Shown here piece after piece: positions 50,382 to 59,976 of a stretch of 64,000 nt of DNA. The stretch's first letter is position 1, and the number at the start of each line of letters is the position of its first letter. Made by a program: the position numbers and the translations under genes. Source of the DNA: an uncultured Lachnospiraceae bacterium. GTDB lineage: Bacteria > Bacillota > Clostridia > Lachnospirales > Lachnospiraceae. The stretch is from NCBI GenBank assembly GCA_910578115.1, contig CAJTPO010000001.1, positions 55,852-119,851 of the forward strand, given 5' to 3'. Under the pieces are notes generated by a model. It was not told the origin of the DNA and did no database searches. It was given only the letters and a program-made list of their open reading frames with translations.

Positions 50382-51299
50382 ATGTCAAAGAAAAATGATG
50401 AGATGATGACAGGCGTCAAAGTGCAGAAATCCAGAACCGATAAGATTTTTGACTTTTTCCTGTATACGATTTCCACGATCATTGTGATCGTCATGCTGTA
50501 CCCGATGTATTTTATCGTGATCGCATCCTTCAGTAACCCTGCGGATGTGTCTGCGGGTAACATCGTGCTTTTGCCCAAGGGCATTACTTTTAAGGGATAT
50601 CAGAAGCTGCTGGAATATTCCCAGCTGTGGGTAGGCTATAAGAATACGATCCTGTATGCCGCGCTGGGAACGGTCATTTCCCTGGTAGTGAATGTGCCGA
50701 CGGCCTATGCTCTTTCGCGGAAGGACCTGTGCGGCAGGAAGCTGTTTACCGTGTTTTATCTGATTCCCATGTTTTTTACGGGCGGTCTGATCCCGACGTA
50801 TTTGATCGTGAAGGATTTCGGCCTGCTGGATAATTTCTGGGTGATGGTGCTTCCGTTTTCCGTTATCACGTATTATATTATCGTCGCCAGGACATTCTTT
50901 AACAACAGTATACCGGGCGACTTGTGGGAGGCGGCGCAGATCGACGGCTGCGGGAATCTGGGATTCTTTTTCCAGATCGTGATCCCGCTTTCCAAGGCAG
51001 TGCTGGCAGTTATCGCCCTGTGGACGGCGGTAGGCCAGTGGAACTCCTACTTCAACGCGTTGATCTATCTGAGGAATCCGGATCTGCAGCCCTTACAGCT
51101 GGTGCTGAGAAATATCCTGATCAGCAACCAGACGATCAGTTCCATGTCAACAGGGGCCGCGGCCGTGGAGGCAAAGCAGATGGCGGATCTGATCAAATAC
51201 GCGATCATCGTGGTATCGAGCGCGCCGATCATGTGTATGTATCCTTTTGTGCAGAAGCATTTCAACCAGGGCGTAATGCTTGGTTCCCTGAAAGGGTAG
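50382..51299 (+). CDS. Sugar ABC transporter permease, LplC/YtcP-type
   Basis: 305 residues, six TM helices. The EAA loop reads 'WEAAQIDGCGNLGFFFQIVI'. The N-terminal 'DKIFDFFLYTISTIIVIVML' is the standard LplC start. AGGAGG precedes the ATG, 41 bases after the first permease stop. Together the two form the membrane channel for the lipoprotein encoded next. Confidence 0.95.
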   Translation: MSKKNDEMMTGVKVQKSRTDKIFDFFLYTISTIIVIVMLYPMYFIVIASFSNPADVSAGNIVLLPKGITFKGYQKLLEYSQLWVGYKNTILYAALGTVISLVVNVPTAYALSRKDLCGRKLFTVFYLIPMFFTGGLIPTYLIVKDFGLLDNFWVMVLPFSVITYYIIVARTFFNNSIPGDLWEAAQIDGCGNLGFFFQIVIPLSKAVLAVIALWTAVGQWNSYFNALIYLRNPDLQPLQLVLRNILISNQTISSMSTGAAAVEAKQMADLIKYAIIVVSSAPIMCMYPFVQKHFNQGVMLGSLKG

Positions 51300-51425
51300 G
51301 GAGAGGATGCGTTACAGTCTGCGGCCGGTCAGGCCGTGAACAACATACGTTATCATCTGGTAGTTTGCCGGAAAGATATTTCTGGCTTGCAACAATAAAT
51401 ATATGATAAAATAAAGGAGGATATT

Positions 51426-53096
51426 ATGAGTTATCTGAAAAAAGGACTTAGTCTTTTCCTGGCGGCATCCATGGCTGCCGGAGCACTGACAGGCTGTGGA
51501 GGCGGTTCAGGCTCTGCGGGAAGTGATGGAAATGCAGGCGGCGCGGATACGGGCGCTGCACAGACAGACAGTGAAGGGTCAGAGGCGGCTTCCGGTGATG
51601 TGCCTACTTATACCATCGCAACGGTACGTTGGACGGATGCCTGGCCTACGGACTATTTAAAGAGCGGTGTCATGAAGGAGCTGGAAGAGAAGCACGGTAT
51701 CAATATCGAGTGGCAGGGGTATTACAGCGGTGACTGGTCAGAGCAGAAATCTCTGCTGCTGGCGTCGGGAGATCTGCCGGATGCATTCTTCGGATCCTGC
51801 GGTATCACGGATTCGGATATTGCCCAGAATAAGTCTTATTTCGTTGAGCTGACGGACCTGATCGACCAGAATATGCCCAATCTGAAATCAGTCTTCGAGA
51901 AAGAGCCGGAACTGTTGGCCCGCGCCAAGGATCGTAACGGCGAGATCTACAGTCTGGTGAAGAAGCTGCCGCTTAGACCGGAAGTGTGCGGCGACGTGAT
52001 GTACATCAACAAGGAGTGGCTGGATAACCTGAACCTGGAGGTTCCGAAGACACTCGACGAGCTGACCGCAGTGCTGGAAGCCTTTGCCACACAGGATGCT
52101 GACGGCGACGGTGATCCGTCTAACGAGATCCCGGTTACGGCCAACAAGAACGATTATCTGATGAGCGGTGCGCTGCGCACACTGCTTGCGCCTTTCGGCA
52201 CCATGGTGAGCAGAGACAACAACTATATGGGACTGGACAAGGAAGGCAAGCCTGTTTTCGTGCCCGTAGAGGACAACTACATCGAAGCTGTCAAGTGGAT
52301 GCATGATATGTACCAGAAGGGTGTGCTGGATCCGGAGTTCTTCACACAGGAAGAGTCCATGGCGACTGCCAAGAGACAGGCAGAAGGCGGCTCGCAGGTC
52401 GGTCTTTTCACAGGCTGGACGGCAGATGCGCAGGCCGGTGCCAATGCAGGGCAGTTCGTAGCGCTGGAGGCAGTGGAAGGCTATGACGGCGGACACTATG
52501 TGGAAAACTCACAGAACTATCTGGATATCAGCGACAAGGAGCTTTTGATCACCACAAGCTGTGAGAATCCGGAGAAACTGCTGCAGTGGGCGGATGATTT
52601 CTATGACGATCTGGTTTCCCTGCAGACCTTCTACGGATCGATCCCCGATCAGGTGGCAGACAACGGCGACGGCACCTACGAGGTACTGGTTCCCGCGGAC
52701 GGAAGCTCTCTTGATACTTCCGCATGGTCCTGGTCCATGCGTGACTTCGGACCCAAGTATATGAATCCGGAGTTCTACGACAAGGTATCTCTTCCCGCAG
52801 ACCAGGGCGACGGCATCAAGCTGGCGGAGGACGAAATCAACGGCAAATATATCAACAGTGACAAGTCTGTGCCTTTCCCGGTGGTGAAGTATACGGACGA
52901 GGAGCTGTCCAGACTGGTATCTCTGGGTACGGATATTTATAAGTATGTGGAAGCACAGTTCGCACACTGGGTAGTGGACGGCGGCATCGATGCAGAGTGG
53001 GATGCATACCTGCAGCAGCTGGATGCGATGGGCCTGCAGGAGCTGATCGAGATTCAAAATACTGCCTATAACGCTTATCTGGAATCCATGAAGTAA
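51426..53096 (+). CDS. Extracellular sugar-binding lipoprotein of the ABC importer
   Basis: 556 residues, LplA-like size. Lipobox LTGC (Cys24), a Gly/Ala/Asp-rich linker, then a large solute-binding fold: 'LASGDLPDAFFGSCGITDSD' and 'GDVMYINKEWLDNLNLEVPK'. Calcium-like loop 'DADGDGDPSNEIP' is present and common in this group. It delivers an oligosaccharide to the two permeases. AAAGGAGG stands 7 bases before the ATG. A terminator follows its stop. Confidence 0.95.
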   Translation: MSYLKKGLSLFLAASMAAGALTGCGGGSGSAGSDGNAGGADTGAAQTDSEGSEAASGDVPTYTIATVRWTDAWPTDYLKSGVMKELEEKHGINIEWQGYYSGDWSEQKSLLLASGDLPDAFFGSCGITDSDIAQNKSYFVELTDLIDQNMPNLKSVFEKEPELLARAKDRNGEIYSLVKKLPLRPEVCGDVMYINKEWLDNLNLEVPKTLDELTAVLEAFATQDADGDGDPSNEIPVTANKNDYLMSGALRTLLAPFGTMVSRDNNYMGLDKEGKPVFVPVEDNYIEAVKWMHDMYQKGVLDPEFFTQEESMATAKRQAEGGSQVGLFTGWTADAQAGANAGQFVALEAVEGYDGGHYVENSQNYLDISDKELLITTSCENPEKLLQWADDFYDDLVSLQTFYGSIPDQVADNGDGTYEVLVPADGSSLDTSAWSWSMRDFGPKYMNPEFYDKVSLPADQGDGIKLAEDEINGKYINSDKSVPFPVVKYTDEELSRLVSLGTDIYKYVEAQFAHWVVDGGIDAEWDAYLQQLDAMGLQELIEIQNTAYNAYLESMK

Positions 53097-53115
53097 GGAG
53101 TCGGATTGTCAGAAT

Positions 53116-53151
53116 ACAGGCACATATCTTTGAGGATGTGTGCCTGTTTTT
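53116..53151 (+). terminator. Terminator-like hairpin between binding protein and GH31 genes
   Basis: ACAGGCACATATC (53116-53128) pairs with GATGTGTGCCTGT (53135-53147), then TTTT. The GH31 gene starts 43 bases later, so it is either read through or has its own start; the hairpin would raise binding-protein mRNA over enzyme mRNA. Confidence 0.8.
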
Positions 53152-53193
53152 AGAAAATATTTTGCGGAATACTTTATAAGGAGGTTTGGAGAT

Positions 53194-55242
53194 ATGATCT
53201 ATGAAAAAGAAGGAAGTCTGTACTATGCGTTCGACAATGAGACGGTACGCATTGATGCCTGGGGAAAGGATGCGGTGCGTGTAAGAGCCACGAGAAACCA
53301 TGGCCTTACGGCACATGACTGGGCGCTGGATGCTGCCGACAGAGGGCAGGGCCAGATCACGCTCCATGAGGATGCAGGGGCCGGCGGACAGGTATATGCC
53401 AATATGTACAGCGGCAAAAACCTTTCCAACGGTGTGCTGGAGAATGGCAGGATCAGGGTGGAAGTCAATGCGGACGGCGTGTTATCTTTTTATAATCAGA
53501 AGGACAGGCTGCTTTTGCAGGAGAATTGGCGGCGTCTGCGCGATGAGCCCAGCATGGCGCTTGATATTCCGGGACGGGAGTATAAAGTGGCGGCAGGAGA
53601 CTGCTTCGCCACCACGGTAAGATTTCACGGCCGGGATGAGGAGAAGATCTTCGGTATGGGCCAGTACCAGCAGAAATATCTGAACATGAAGGGCTGTATG
53701 CTGGAGCTGGCACAGCGCAATTCCCAGGTCAGCGTTCCCTTCTATGTGTCCAGCATCGGTTACGGTTTTCTGTGGAACAATCCGGCGGTGGGCCGGGTGG
53801 CTTTTGGCATGAACGGTACGGAATGGCACGCAGAGTGTACCAGACAGATCGACTATCTGGTGATCGCAGGGGATACGCCGGCGCAGATCGAGGAGACTTA
53901 CATGTCCCTTACGGGCCGGGCTCCCATGATGCCGGAATACGGCCTTGGTTTCTGGCAGTGCAAGCTGCGCTATCAGACCCAGGAGCAGCTGCTTACCGTG
54001 GCCAGGAAGTATAAGGAGCTTGGCCTGCCTCTGGATGTGATCGTGGCCGATTTCTTCCACTGGACCCAGCAGGGAGAATATAAGTTCGATCCCAAATACT
54101 GGCCGGATGTGCCCGCCATGTGTCGGGAACTGGAGGAGATGGGCGTCAAACTGATGGTATCAATATGGCCTACCGTCGATTACCGCTCCGAGAATTTCCG
54201 GGAGATGATGGAAAAGGGGTATCTGGTACGCACGGAGCACGGTGTCCGCATCTCCATGACCTGTTTCGGGCAGGAACTCTTCTTCGATGCCACCAATCCG
54301 GAGGCAAGAGCCTTTGTATGGGGGAAGGTGAAGAGCAACTACTGGGATCAGGGGGCGAAGCTCTACTGGCTGGATGTGGCGGAGCCGGAGTATACGACTT
54401 ATGATTTCGCCAATTTCAGATACCAGCTGGGCAGTGTACTGGAAGTGGGGAATATCTATCCCCGGATGTATACACAGGGCTTCTACGACGGTATGACGGC
54501 GGAGGGGGACGAGACGCCCGTCAATCTGGTGCGGTCCGCTTGGGCCGGCAGCGCAAAATACGGCGCGCTTGTATGGTCGGGCGACATTGACTGTACTTTT
54601 GAGTGCTTCAACAGGCAGATGCGGGCCGGCCTGTCCATGGCCATGGCTGGAATCCCCTGGTGGACGACGGATATCGGCGGCTTCCACGGAGCGGAGACGA
54701 CAGATCCGGAGTTCCGCAAGCTGTTCGTGCGGTGGTTTGCCTATGCCTGCTTCTGTCCGGTGATGCGTCTGCACGGCAACCGGAATCCGCAGAGCGGTTT
54801 TGAGGGCGATATGATCTCCGGCATCGGTCTTTTTGGCAGCGGTGCGGACAATGAGGTGTGGAGCTACGGAGAGGAAATCTTTGAAATCTGTAAGAAATAT
54901 ATGAACATCAGAGAGCAGCTCCGCCCTTATGTGAGAGAGCAGATGCAGCTGGCCCATGAAAAAGGAACACCTGTTATGCGTCCTCTGTTCTATGACTTCC
55001 CGGAGGATGCGGCAAGCTGGGATGTGGACGATGCCTATATGTTCGGCCCGGAGCTTCTGGTAGCGCCGGTGCTTTGGAAAGACGTGGAGACGAGACAGGT
55101 ATATCTGCCTGCAGGCTGCAGATGGACAGACTGCCACACCGGTAAAGTGCTGGAAGGCGGACAGACCGTGACAGCCGAAGCACCCGCGGATGTGATCCCG
55201 GTGTTTCGGAAAGAGGGAAGTGAACTTGCATTGAAGCTGTAG
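53194..55242 (+). CDS. GH31 alpha-glycosidase (alpha-xylosidase-like)
   Basis: 682 residues, no signal peptide, so cytoplasmic. The substrate-side motif 'DVIVADFFHWTQQGEYKFDP' resembles alpha-xylosidases. The nucleophile is D394 in YWLDVAEPE and the acid/base is D464 in WSGDIDC; 'GIPWWTTDIGGFHG' follows. It would cleave the imported oligosaccharide from its non-reducing end. GGAGG lies 11 bases before the ATG. Alpha-xyloside or alpha-glucoside specificity is not decidable here. Confidence 0.92.
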   Translation: MIYEKEGSLYYAFDNETVRIDAWGKDAVRVRATRNHGLTAHDWALDAADRGQGQITLHEDAGAGGQVYANMYSGKNLSNGVLENGRIRVEVNADGVLSFYNQKDRLLLQENWRRLRDEPSMALDIPGREYKVAAGDCFATTVRFHGRDEEKIFGMGQYQQKYLNMKGCMLELAQRNSQVSVPFYVSSIGYGFLWNNPAVGRVAFGMNGTEWHAECTRQIDYLVIAGDTPAQIEETYMSLTGRAPMMPEYGLGFWQCKLRYQTQEQLLTVARKYKELGLPLDVIVADFFHWTQQGEYKFDPKYWPDVPAMCRELEEMGVKLMVSIWPTVDYRSENFREMMEKGYLVRTEHGVRISMTCFGQELFFDATNPEARAFVWGKVKSNYWDQGAKLYWLDVAEPEYTTYDFANFRYQLGSVLEVGNIYPRMYTQGFYDGMTAEGDETPVNLVRSAWAGSAKYGALVWSGDIDCTFECFNRQMRAGLSMAMAGIPWWTTDIGGFHGAETTDPEFRKLFVRWFAYACFCPVMRLHGNRNPQSGFEGDMISGIGLFGSGADNEVWSYGEEIFEICKKYMNIREQLRPYVREQMQLAHEKGTPVMRPLFYDFPEDAASWDVDDAYMFGPELLVAPVLWKDVETRQVYLPAGCRWTDCHTGKVLEGGQTVTAEAPADVIPVFRKEGSELALKL

Positions 55243-55325
55243 CAGGTCTCCTTCTGCAGCACATCTTTTCCGGATAAAAGCACGGTGAAGAAGATTGTGT
55301 GCGGCTTATAAGAGTAGGACGGTTT

Positions 55326-57062
55326 ATGGGAAAGAAAAAGAATTTGAGTCTGGGCAGGCTGACGCTGCGGGTCATGATCCCTGCGTTGGTCCTGCTGACC
55401 GGCATCATTCTGGTCATGTTCCGGAGTATTTTTGATGCACGGAGTCTTGTTTACAAATATATAGAAGATACGGCCGGCCTGTACGTGGAGAAGATCAATA
55501 CGGATATCGTGCAGATCAATTATGAGGTGATTTCCCTGCTGAAGCAGAATGAAAAGGAATGGCGGGAGATGACAGACATCAGGCCGGATCACGGCAGGAA
55601 TTTCGAGAAAGTCTCGGCGGTACAGGAACAGCTCAGGAATCTGAAGATCCGTTACAAGGAGGCGTCCTGTTTCTATCTGTATCTGGATGAGGAAGACGTG
55701 ACCATTCTCGACAGCGGCACGCTGTTTCCCACAAGCATTCTGGAGGGGCGTAATCTGGCGCTGACGGAGTCGCTGCGGGAGGGCCGGGGAGAGGATACGT
55801 CTTATTCGCAATGGTCTTTTATTCATGACGGGGTGGAAGATTATGTGTACAGCAGGTATTCTAAGAACGGTATTACGATGGGCTGTGTGATCCGCATGGA
55901 GACGCTGTTTTCCATGCTTCATGTCAACAGTCTGGGGTATGAGGGTATTCCTTACATTCTGGATGAGGAGGGCAGGCTGATCATATCCGGGGAGGACAAA
56001 GACAAGGTGACGTTTGACGAGGCGGGGGAGATGGTACTGCCGCGGTCGGAGCATTTTTCCAAGCGGAAGGTGTATTCTTTTCCCATCACCGGCCTTATCG
56101 GCGGTTTTCGCCGTTTCTACATTCTTGTGGCTCCAAACGGCGGGATCCTGGAACGGATCATGAGCCTGCAGGCGGCGCTGGTGATCCTGACGGCAGGAAT
56201 CATACTGGGAAGCGCGCTGCTGGTGAGAGCCTATTACAACAGACTGCTGCTGCCCATGAAACAGTTTGTGGGCAGTCTGAAAAATACGGAAGAAGAGCAG
56301 TGGATCAACGAGAACGGAGACAACAACATCCTGGAGCTGGAGATGGCGAGCAAGGAGTTTAAAGGGCTGCTGCGCAAGATCAAGGCTTTGAAGATCGATA
56401 TCTACGAGAAGGAGCTGGAGAAACAGAAGACAGAGCTGGAGACGATGCAGATGCAGATCCGGCCCCATTTTTACTTAAACTGTCTGAATCTGATCCATGG
56501 CATGGCAGATATGGGACAGCGGCAGGAAATCATCGGGCTTACGAAAATGCTGTCGGATTACATGCGTTATGTAATGCGGGATGCACATGCCATGACGACG
56601 CTGGAAGACGAAGTGAGTTTTGTCCGCAATTATGTGCAGATACAGCAGATCCGCTACGGGAAGGAGGCCTTTTCCTTCGAAGTGATCATGGATCAGGGCA
56701 TGGAGGAATATAAAGTCCCGGCAATGCTTATTCACAATTTCGTGGAGAATGCGGTGGTACATACGGTCTCGCTGGACAGCTATGTGGAGATCACCCTGTA
56801 TGTGGTGCTGGAGCGTTATGAGGATGGAAAGTACCTGTACCTGTGCATCTCGGATACCGGAGGCGGTTTTCCGGAGAAGATCCTGGAGGCGGCGCGCAGT
56901 GAGAAGCCGGTCTATTACGACGGGCGTAAGCATATCGGTATCTCCAATTCGGTAAAAAGGCTGCGGCTGCTCTACGGAGAGCGGGCGAAGATCAGCTTCT
57001 CCAATATGGATGAAGGATATGGGGCCGTGGTGGAGGTCAGGATTCCGGCACAGAAGGAGTGA
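55326..57062 (+). CDS. YesM/LytS-type sensor histidine kinase
   Basis: 578 residues. TM1 is ~18-40 ('LRVMIPALVLLTGIILVMFR'), an extracellular sensor domain covers ~42-275, TM2 ~278-300, then a HAMP and the His_kinase domain with acceptor H381 in IRPHFYLNCLN; the ATP lid is 'ISDTGGGFPEKILEAARSEK'. It senses the sugar or the loaded binding protein and should phosphorylate the AraC-type regulator at 47542, though the two genes are 6 kb apart with the transporter between them. The start ribosome site (AGGAC) is weak. Confidence 0.94.
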   Translation: MGKKKNLSLGRLTLRVMIPALVLLTGIILVMFRSIFDARSLVYKYIEDTAGLYVEKINTDIVQINYEVISLLKQNEKEWREMTDIRPDHGRNFEKVSAVQEQLRNLKIRYKEASCFYLYLDEEDVTILDSGTLFPTSILEGRNLALTESLREGRGEDTSYSQWSFIHDGVEDYVYSRYSKNGITMGCVIRMETLFSMLHVNSLGYEGIPYILDEEGRLIISGEDKDKVTFDEAGEMVLPRSEHFSKRKVYSFPITGLIGGFRRFYILVAPNGGILERIMSLQAALVILTAGIILGSALLVRAYYNRLLLPMKQFVGSLKNTEEEQWINENGDNNILELEMASKEFKGLLRKIKALKIDIYEKELEKQKTELETMQMQIRPHFYLNCLNLIHGMADMGQRQEIIGLTKMLSDYMRYVMRDAHAMTTLEDEVSFVRNYVQIQQIRYGKEAFSFEVIMDQGMEEYKVPAMLIHNFVENAVVHTVSLDSYVEITLYVVLERYEDGKYLYLCISDTGGGFPEKILEAARSEKPVYYDGRKHIGISNSVKRLRLLYGERAKISFSNMDEGYGAVVEVRIPAQKE

Positions 57063-57251
57063 AGTTACCATTTACGGTGCTCTGCATCCTGCTGCAGGGC
57101 ATCCGGCCGATAACGGTAACGGAGTGAAGAGGGAATCGGGAGTATTGCGGCAAAGAAAGTGCAATCGTTGGGGGAGTTGTGATAAGATATAGGAAAGGAA
57201 AAAGAACAGAGTAAACAGGGTATGGGCGGACTGCCCGGAAAAGAGGTAAGT

Positions 57252-59669
57252 ATGAAAGCGTGTTATCAGATCAAGGCGGCTCCCGTTTGCAGGGAGGAGA
57301 ATGTTATTGCGGGGGAGAAGTACCGGATCAGTGTGTTGACGGACGGGCTGATCAGACTGGAGTATGCGCAGCATGGTGTGTTCGAGGACCGGCCGACGCA
57401 GACGGTGTGGAACAGGGATCTGGGAGCCTGTGATTTTCAGGTGATCGACGAGGAGGGAAATCTGGAAATCATCACCGACAGGCTTCATCTGCGCTACGAT
57501 AAAGGAGAATTTCGGGCGAACGGGCTTTCCATTGATGTGAAAGGCGGTCTTTTCCCGTTTGGTGGATTGTGGCGTTACGGGGATGATACGCGGGTGATCA
57601 ATATCGGGGATCTGAAAGGAACGGCCAGAACGCTGGACAATGCGGACGGTGAGATTCCGCTGGAGAAGGGACTGATCTCCCAGCTGGGACATGCGGTGCT
57701 GGATGACAGCAGGTCACTGGTGATCAGAGAGGATGGCTGGGTGGAAGTCAGGAAACATCCGGTAATTGATCTGTACTTCTGGGGGTATGGTACGGATTAT
57801 CTGACCTGTATTCAGGATTTCTACAGACTGTGCGGGACGACGCCGATGGTGCCCCGGTATGCACTGGGGAACTGGTGGAGCCGCTATCATAAATATACGG
57901 AGGAGACCTATCGGGAGTTGATGGAGCGCTTCCGGGCGGAGGACGTGCCGTTGTCTGTGGCGGTGATCGACATGGACTGGCATTTGGTGGATATTGATAA
58001 GAAATACGGAACCGGCTGGACCGGCTATACCTGGAATAAGGAGTTCTTCCCGGATCCGAAGCGGTTCTTGGGATGGCTTCATGAGCAGGGGATGCATGTG
58101 ACGCTGAATGTCCATCCGGCGGACGGCGTGCGGGCCTATGAGGAGATGTATGAGCCGATGGCCAGGGCTTTGGGCGTTGATGTGGAGAAAGAGATGCCGG
58201 TGGAGTTTGATGTGTCGGATGAAAAATTCATGGAGGCATATTTCACATACCTGCATCACACGAGAGAAGAGGAAGGGGTTGACTTCTGGTGGATCGACTG
58301 GCAGCAGGGCGTCTCTTCCAGGGTGGAAGGCCTGGATCCGCTTTGGATGTTAAATCACTACCACTATCTGGATAACGGGCGTGATGGAAAGCGTCCGATG
58401 ACTTTTTCCAGATATGCAGGGCCGGGCAGCCACCGCTATCCGGTCGGGTTTTCGGGGGATACGATCGTCAGCTGGAAATCCCTTGCGTTCCAGCCCTATT
58501 TCACGGCGTCGGCTTCCAACATCGGTTACGGTATGTGGAGCCATGATATCGGCGGACATATGCTGGGGATAAGGGATGATGAACTGTGCGGCAGATGGGT
58601 ACAGTTCGGTGTCTTCTCGCCGATCATGCGCCTGCACTCTACGAACAGCATATTCAACTCGAAAGAACCCTGGAGATACCGGCCGGAGATCTGCGCCATG
58701 ATGGAGGAATTCCTAAGACTGCGCCACAGGATGCTGCCTTATCTGTATACGATGAACTACAGGCAGTATGCACAGCTGACGCCTCTGATCCTGCCGATGT
58801 ACTATGCTTATCCGAAACAGAGAGAGGCATATCAGGTGCCCAATCAGTATCTGTTCGGCAGTGAAATGATGGCTGCGGCTGTCACGACGCCCTGCCTGAA
58901 AGGCCTGAATATGGCGAAGACCGCTGTCTGGTTCCCGGAGGGTAAATGGTATGATATCTTTACCGGACTGTGCTATGAAGGCGGCCGGAAGATGAACCTG
59001 TACCGTGATATCAATTCCATGCCTGTCTTTGCAAAGGCCGGAGCGATCGTTCCCTTCCAGGAGGAGTACGGTATCAATGCGGAAGAGAACCCGCAGATTC
59101 TGCACCTGTATGTCTATGCGGGAGCGGACGGCAGCTTTACGCTGTACGAGGATGATAACACCACCAACGGCTATCAGGACGGACACTGGGTGAAGACGCG
59201 CTACAGCTGGCAGGAAGACGCGGGATGCCTGCAGATCCACAGGACGGAAGGCGAGCAGACCCTGGCACCTGTAACGCGGAAGTATATCATTACGTTCTGC
59301 GGTATCGGAAGTGCCAAAGTCAGCTGCAGTTCCGATTCCTGCGAAGGAAAAGCGGGCGACAGGATCGTTCGTGAAGGGACGGATGAAAAAGGAAGGCTGG
59401 AAGTTGTGCTGGAGAATGTTTCTGCAGAAGAGACGATAACGTTATCCCTGCAGGAAAGAACGGCAGCGGACAATGAAGTGGTTGACAGGTGCTTCCGGAT
59501 TCTGGATCGGGCGGAGATGGAGATGATGGTGAAGGAAAATGCCTTCCATGTGATAGAAAGCCAGACGGATGCGGCGCGTCTCGTGGGTGCCCTGCTGGCG
59601 ATGGAGCTTGATCAGGATCTGTACGGGGCGCTGGTGGAAGTGATCACGGCCCGGACCGGGGAAAGGTGA
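57252..59669 (+). CDS. GH31 alpha-glycosidase, second copy with atypical WWIDWQQG nucleophile motif
   Basis: 805 residues from the ATG at 57252 (AGAGGT 5 bases upstream). No signal peptide. N-terminal beta-sandwich to ~190, then the barrel: 'PLSVAVIDMDWHLVDIDKKY', nucleophile D349 in FWWIDWQQG, acid/base D403 in FSGDT, 'YGMWSHDIGGHMLGIRDDEL'; C-terminal beta domains and a ~75-residue helical tail end the protein. The nucleophile motif differs from WxDMNE and from the first GH31 here, so the two likely act on different linkages of one glycan. Confidence 0.92.
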   Translation: MKACYQIKAAPVCREENVIAGEKYRISVLTDGLIRLEYAQHGVFEDRPTQTVWNRDLGACDFQVIDEEGNLEIITDRLHLRYDKGEFRANGLSIDVKGGLFPFGGLWRYGDDTRVINIGDLKGTARTLDNADGEIPLEKGLISQLGHAVLDDSRSLVIREDGWVEVRKHPVIDLYFWGYGTDYLTCIQDFYRLCGTTPMVPRYALGNWWSRYHKYTEETYRELMERFRAEDVPLSVAVIDMDWHLVDIDKKYGTGWTGYTWNKEFFPDPKRFLGWLHEQGMHVTLNVHPADGVRAYEEMYEPMARALGVDVEKEMPVEFDVSDEKFMEAYFTYLHHTREEEGVDFWWIDWQQGVSSRVEGLDPLWMLNHYHYLDNGRDGKRPMTFSRYAGPGSHRYPVGFSGDTIVSWKSLAFQPYFTASASNIGYGMWSHDIGGHMLGIRDDELCGRWVQFGVFSPIMRLHSTNSIFNSKEPWRYRPEICAMMEEFLRLRHRMLPYLYTMNYRQYAQLTPLILPMYYAYPKQREAYQVPNQYLFGSEMMAAAVTTPCLKGLNMAKTAVWFPEGKWYDIFTGLCYEGGRKMNLYRDINSMPVFAKAGAIVPFQEEYGINAEENPQILHLYVYAGADGSFTLYEDDNTTNGYQDGHWVKTRYSWQEDAGCLQIHRTEGEQTLAPVTRKYIITFCGIGSAKVSCSSDSCEGKAGDRIVREGTDEKGRLEVVLENVSAEETITLSLQERTAADNEVVDRCFRILDRAEMEMMVKENAFHVIESQTDAARLVGALLAMELDQDLYGALVEVITARTGER

Positions 59670-59976
59670 TAACAGCGTTTTTGACGGTGTAATTGATTTA
59701 TGTGGGGAGTCCTGATCGCAGGATTCCCCGTTGCTGGTGGAAGCAGTCGTCTGAGGTATATGAAAAGGGCAAAGAGTATGAAACGGGGCAGAGTATGTGA
59801 AACGGTCAGAGTTGCGTACTTTGTCCTTTTTTGTGCAGCAGGAAATATATACACTTACCTGGCTGTGGTGCAGATCCTGCAGCCGGGTCGGCATTTTGGG
59901 AATGGTTGGGACGTTTCCTTATGTTCCTCCGTCTAATCAGTAGAGAAAGAGGAAAGAAAGAGGAGGGAGGCCGTCA
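59670..59976 (+). other. 307-base intergenic region before the second ECF sigma
   Basis: Holds a hairpin GGGGAGTCCTG/CAGGATTCCCC (59704-59729, no T-run), a short direct repeat of GAGTATG..AAACGG at 59774 and 59791, and the ECF promoter at 59908-59936. No coding sequence that I can support. Confidence 0.7.
59908..59936 (+). promoter_or_regulatory. ECF-type promoter of the second sigma operon
   Basis: GGGACGTTT (59908-59916) and CGTCTAA (59930-59936) with 16 bases between GGGACG and CGTCTAA. The -10 equals that of the first ECF operon. The gene starts 41 bases later. Confidence 0.5.

Noticed and set aside
55035..56468. Minus-strand open frame of 477 codons across the GH31 and sensor kinase genes
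   Set aside because: Spans two good genes, no domain, shadow composition.
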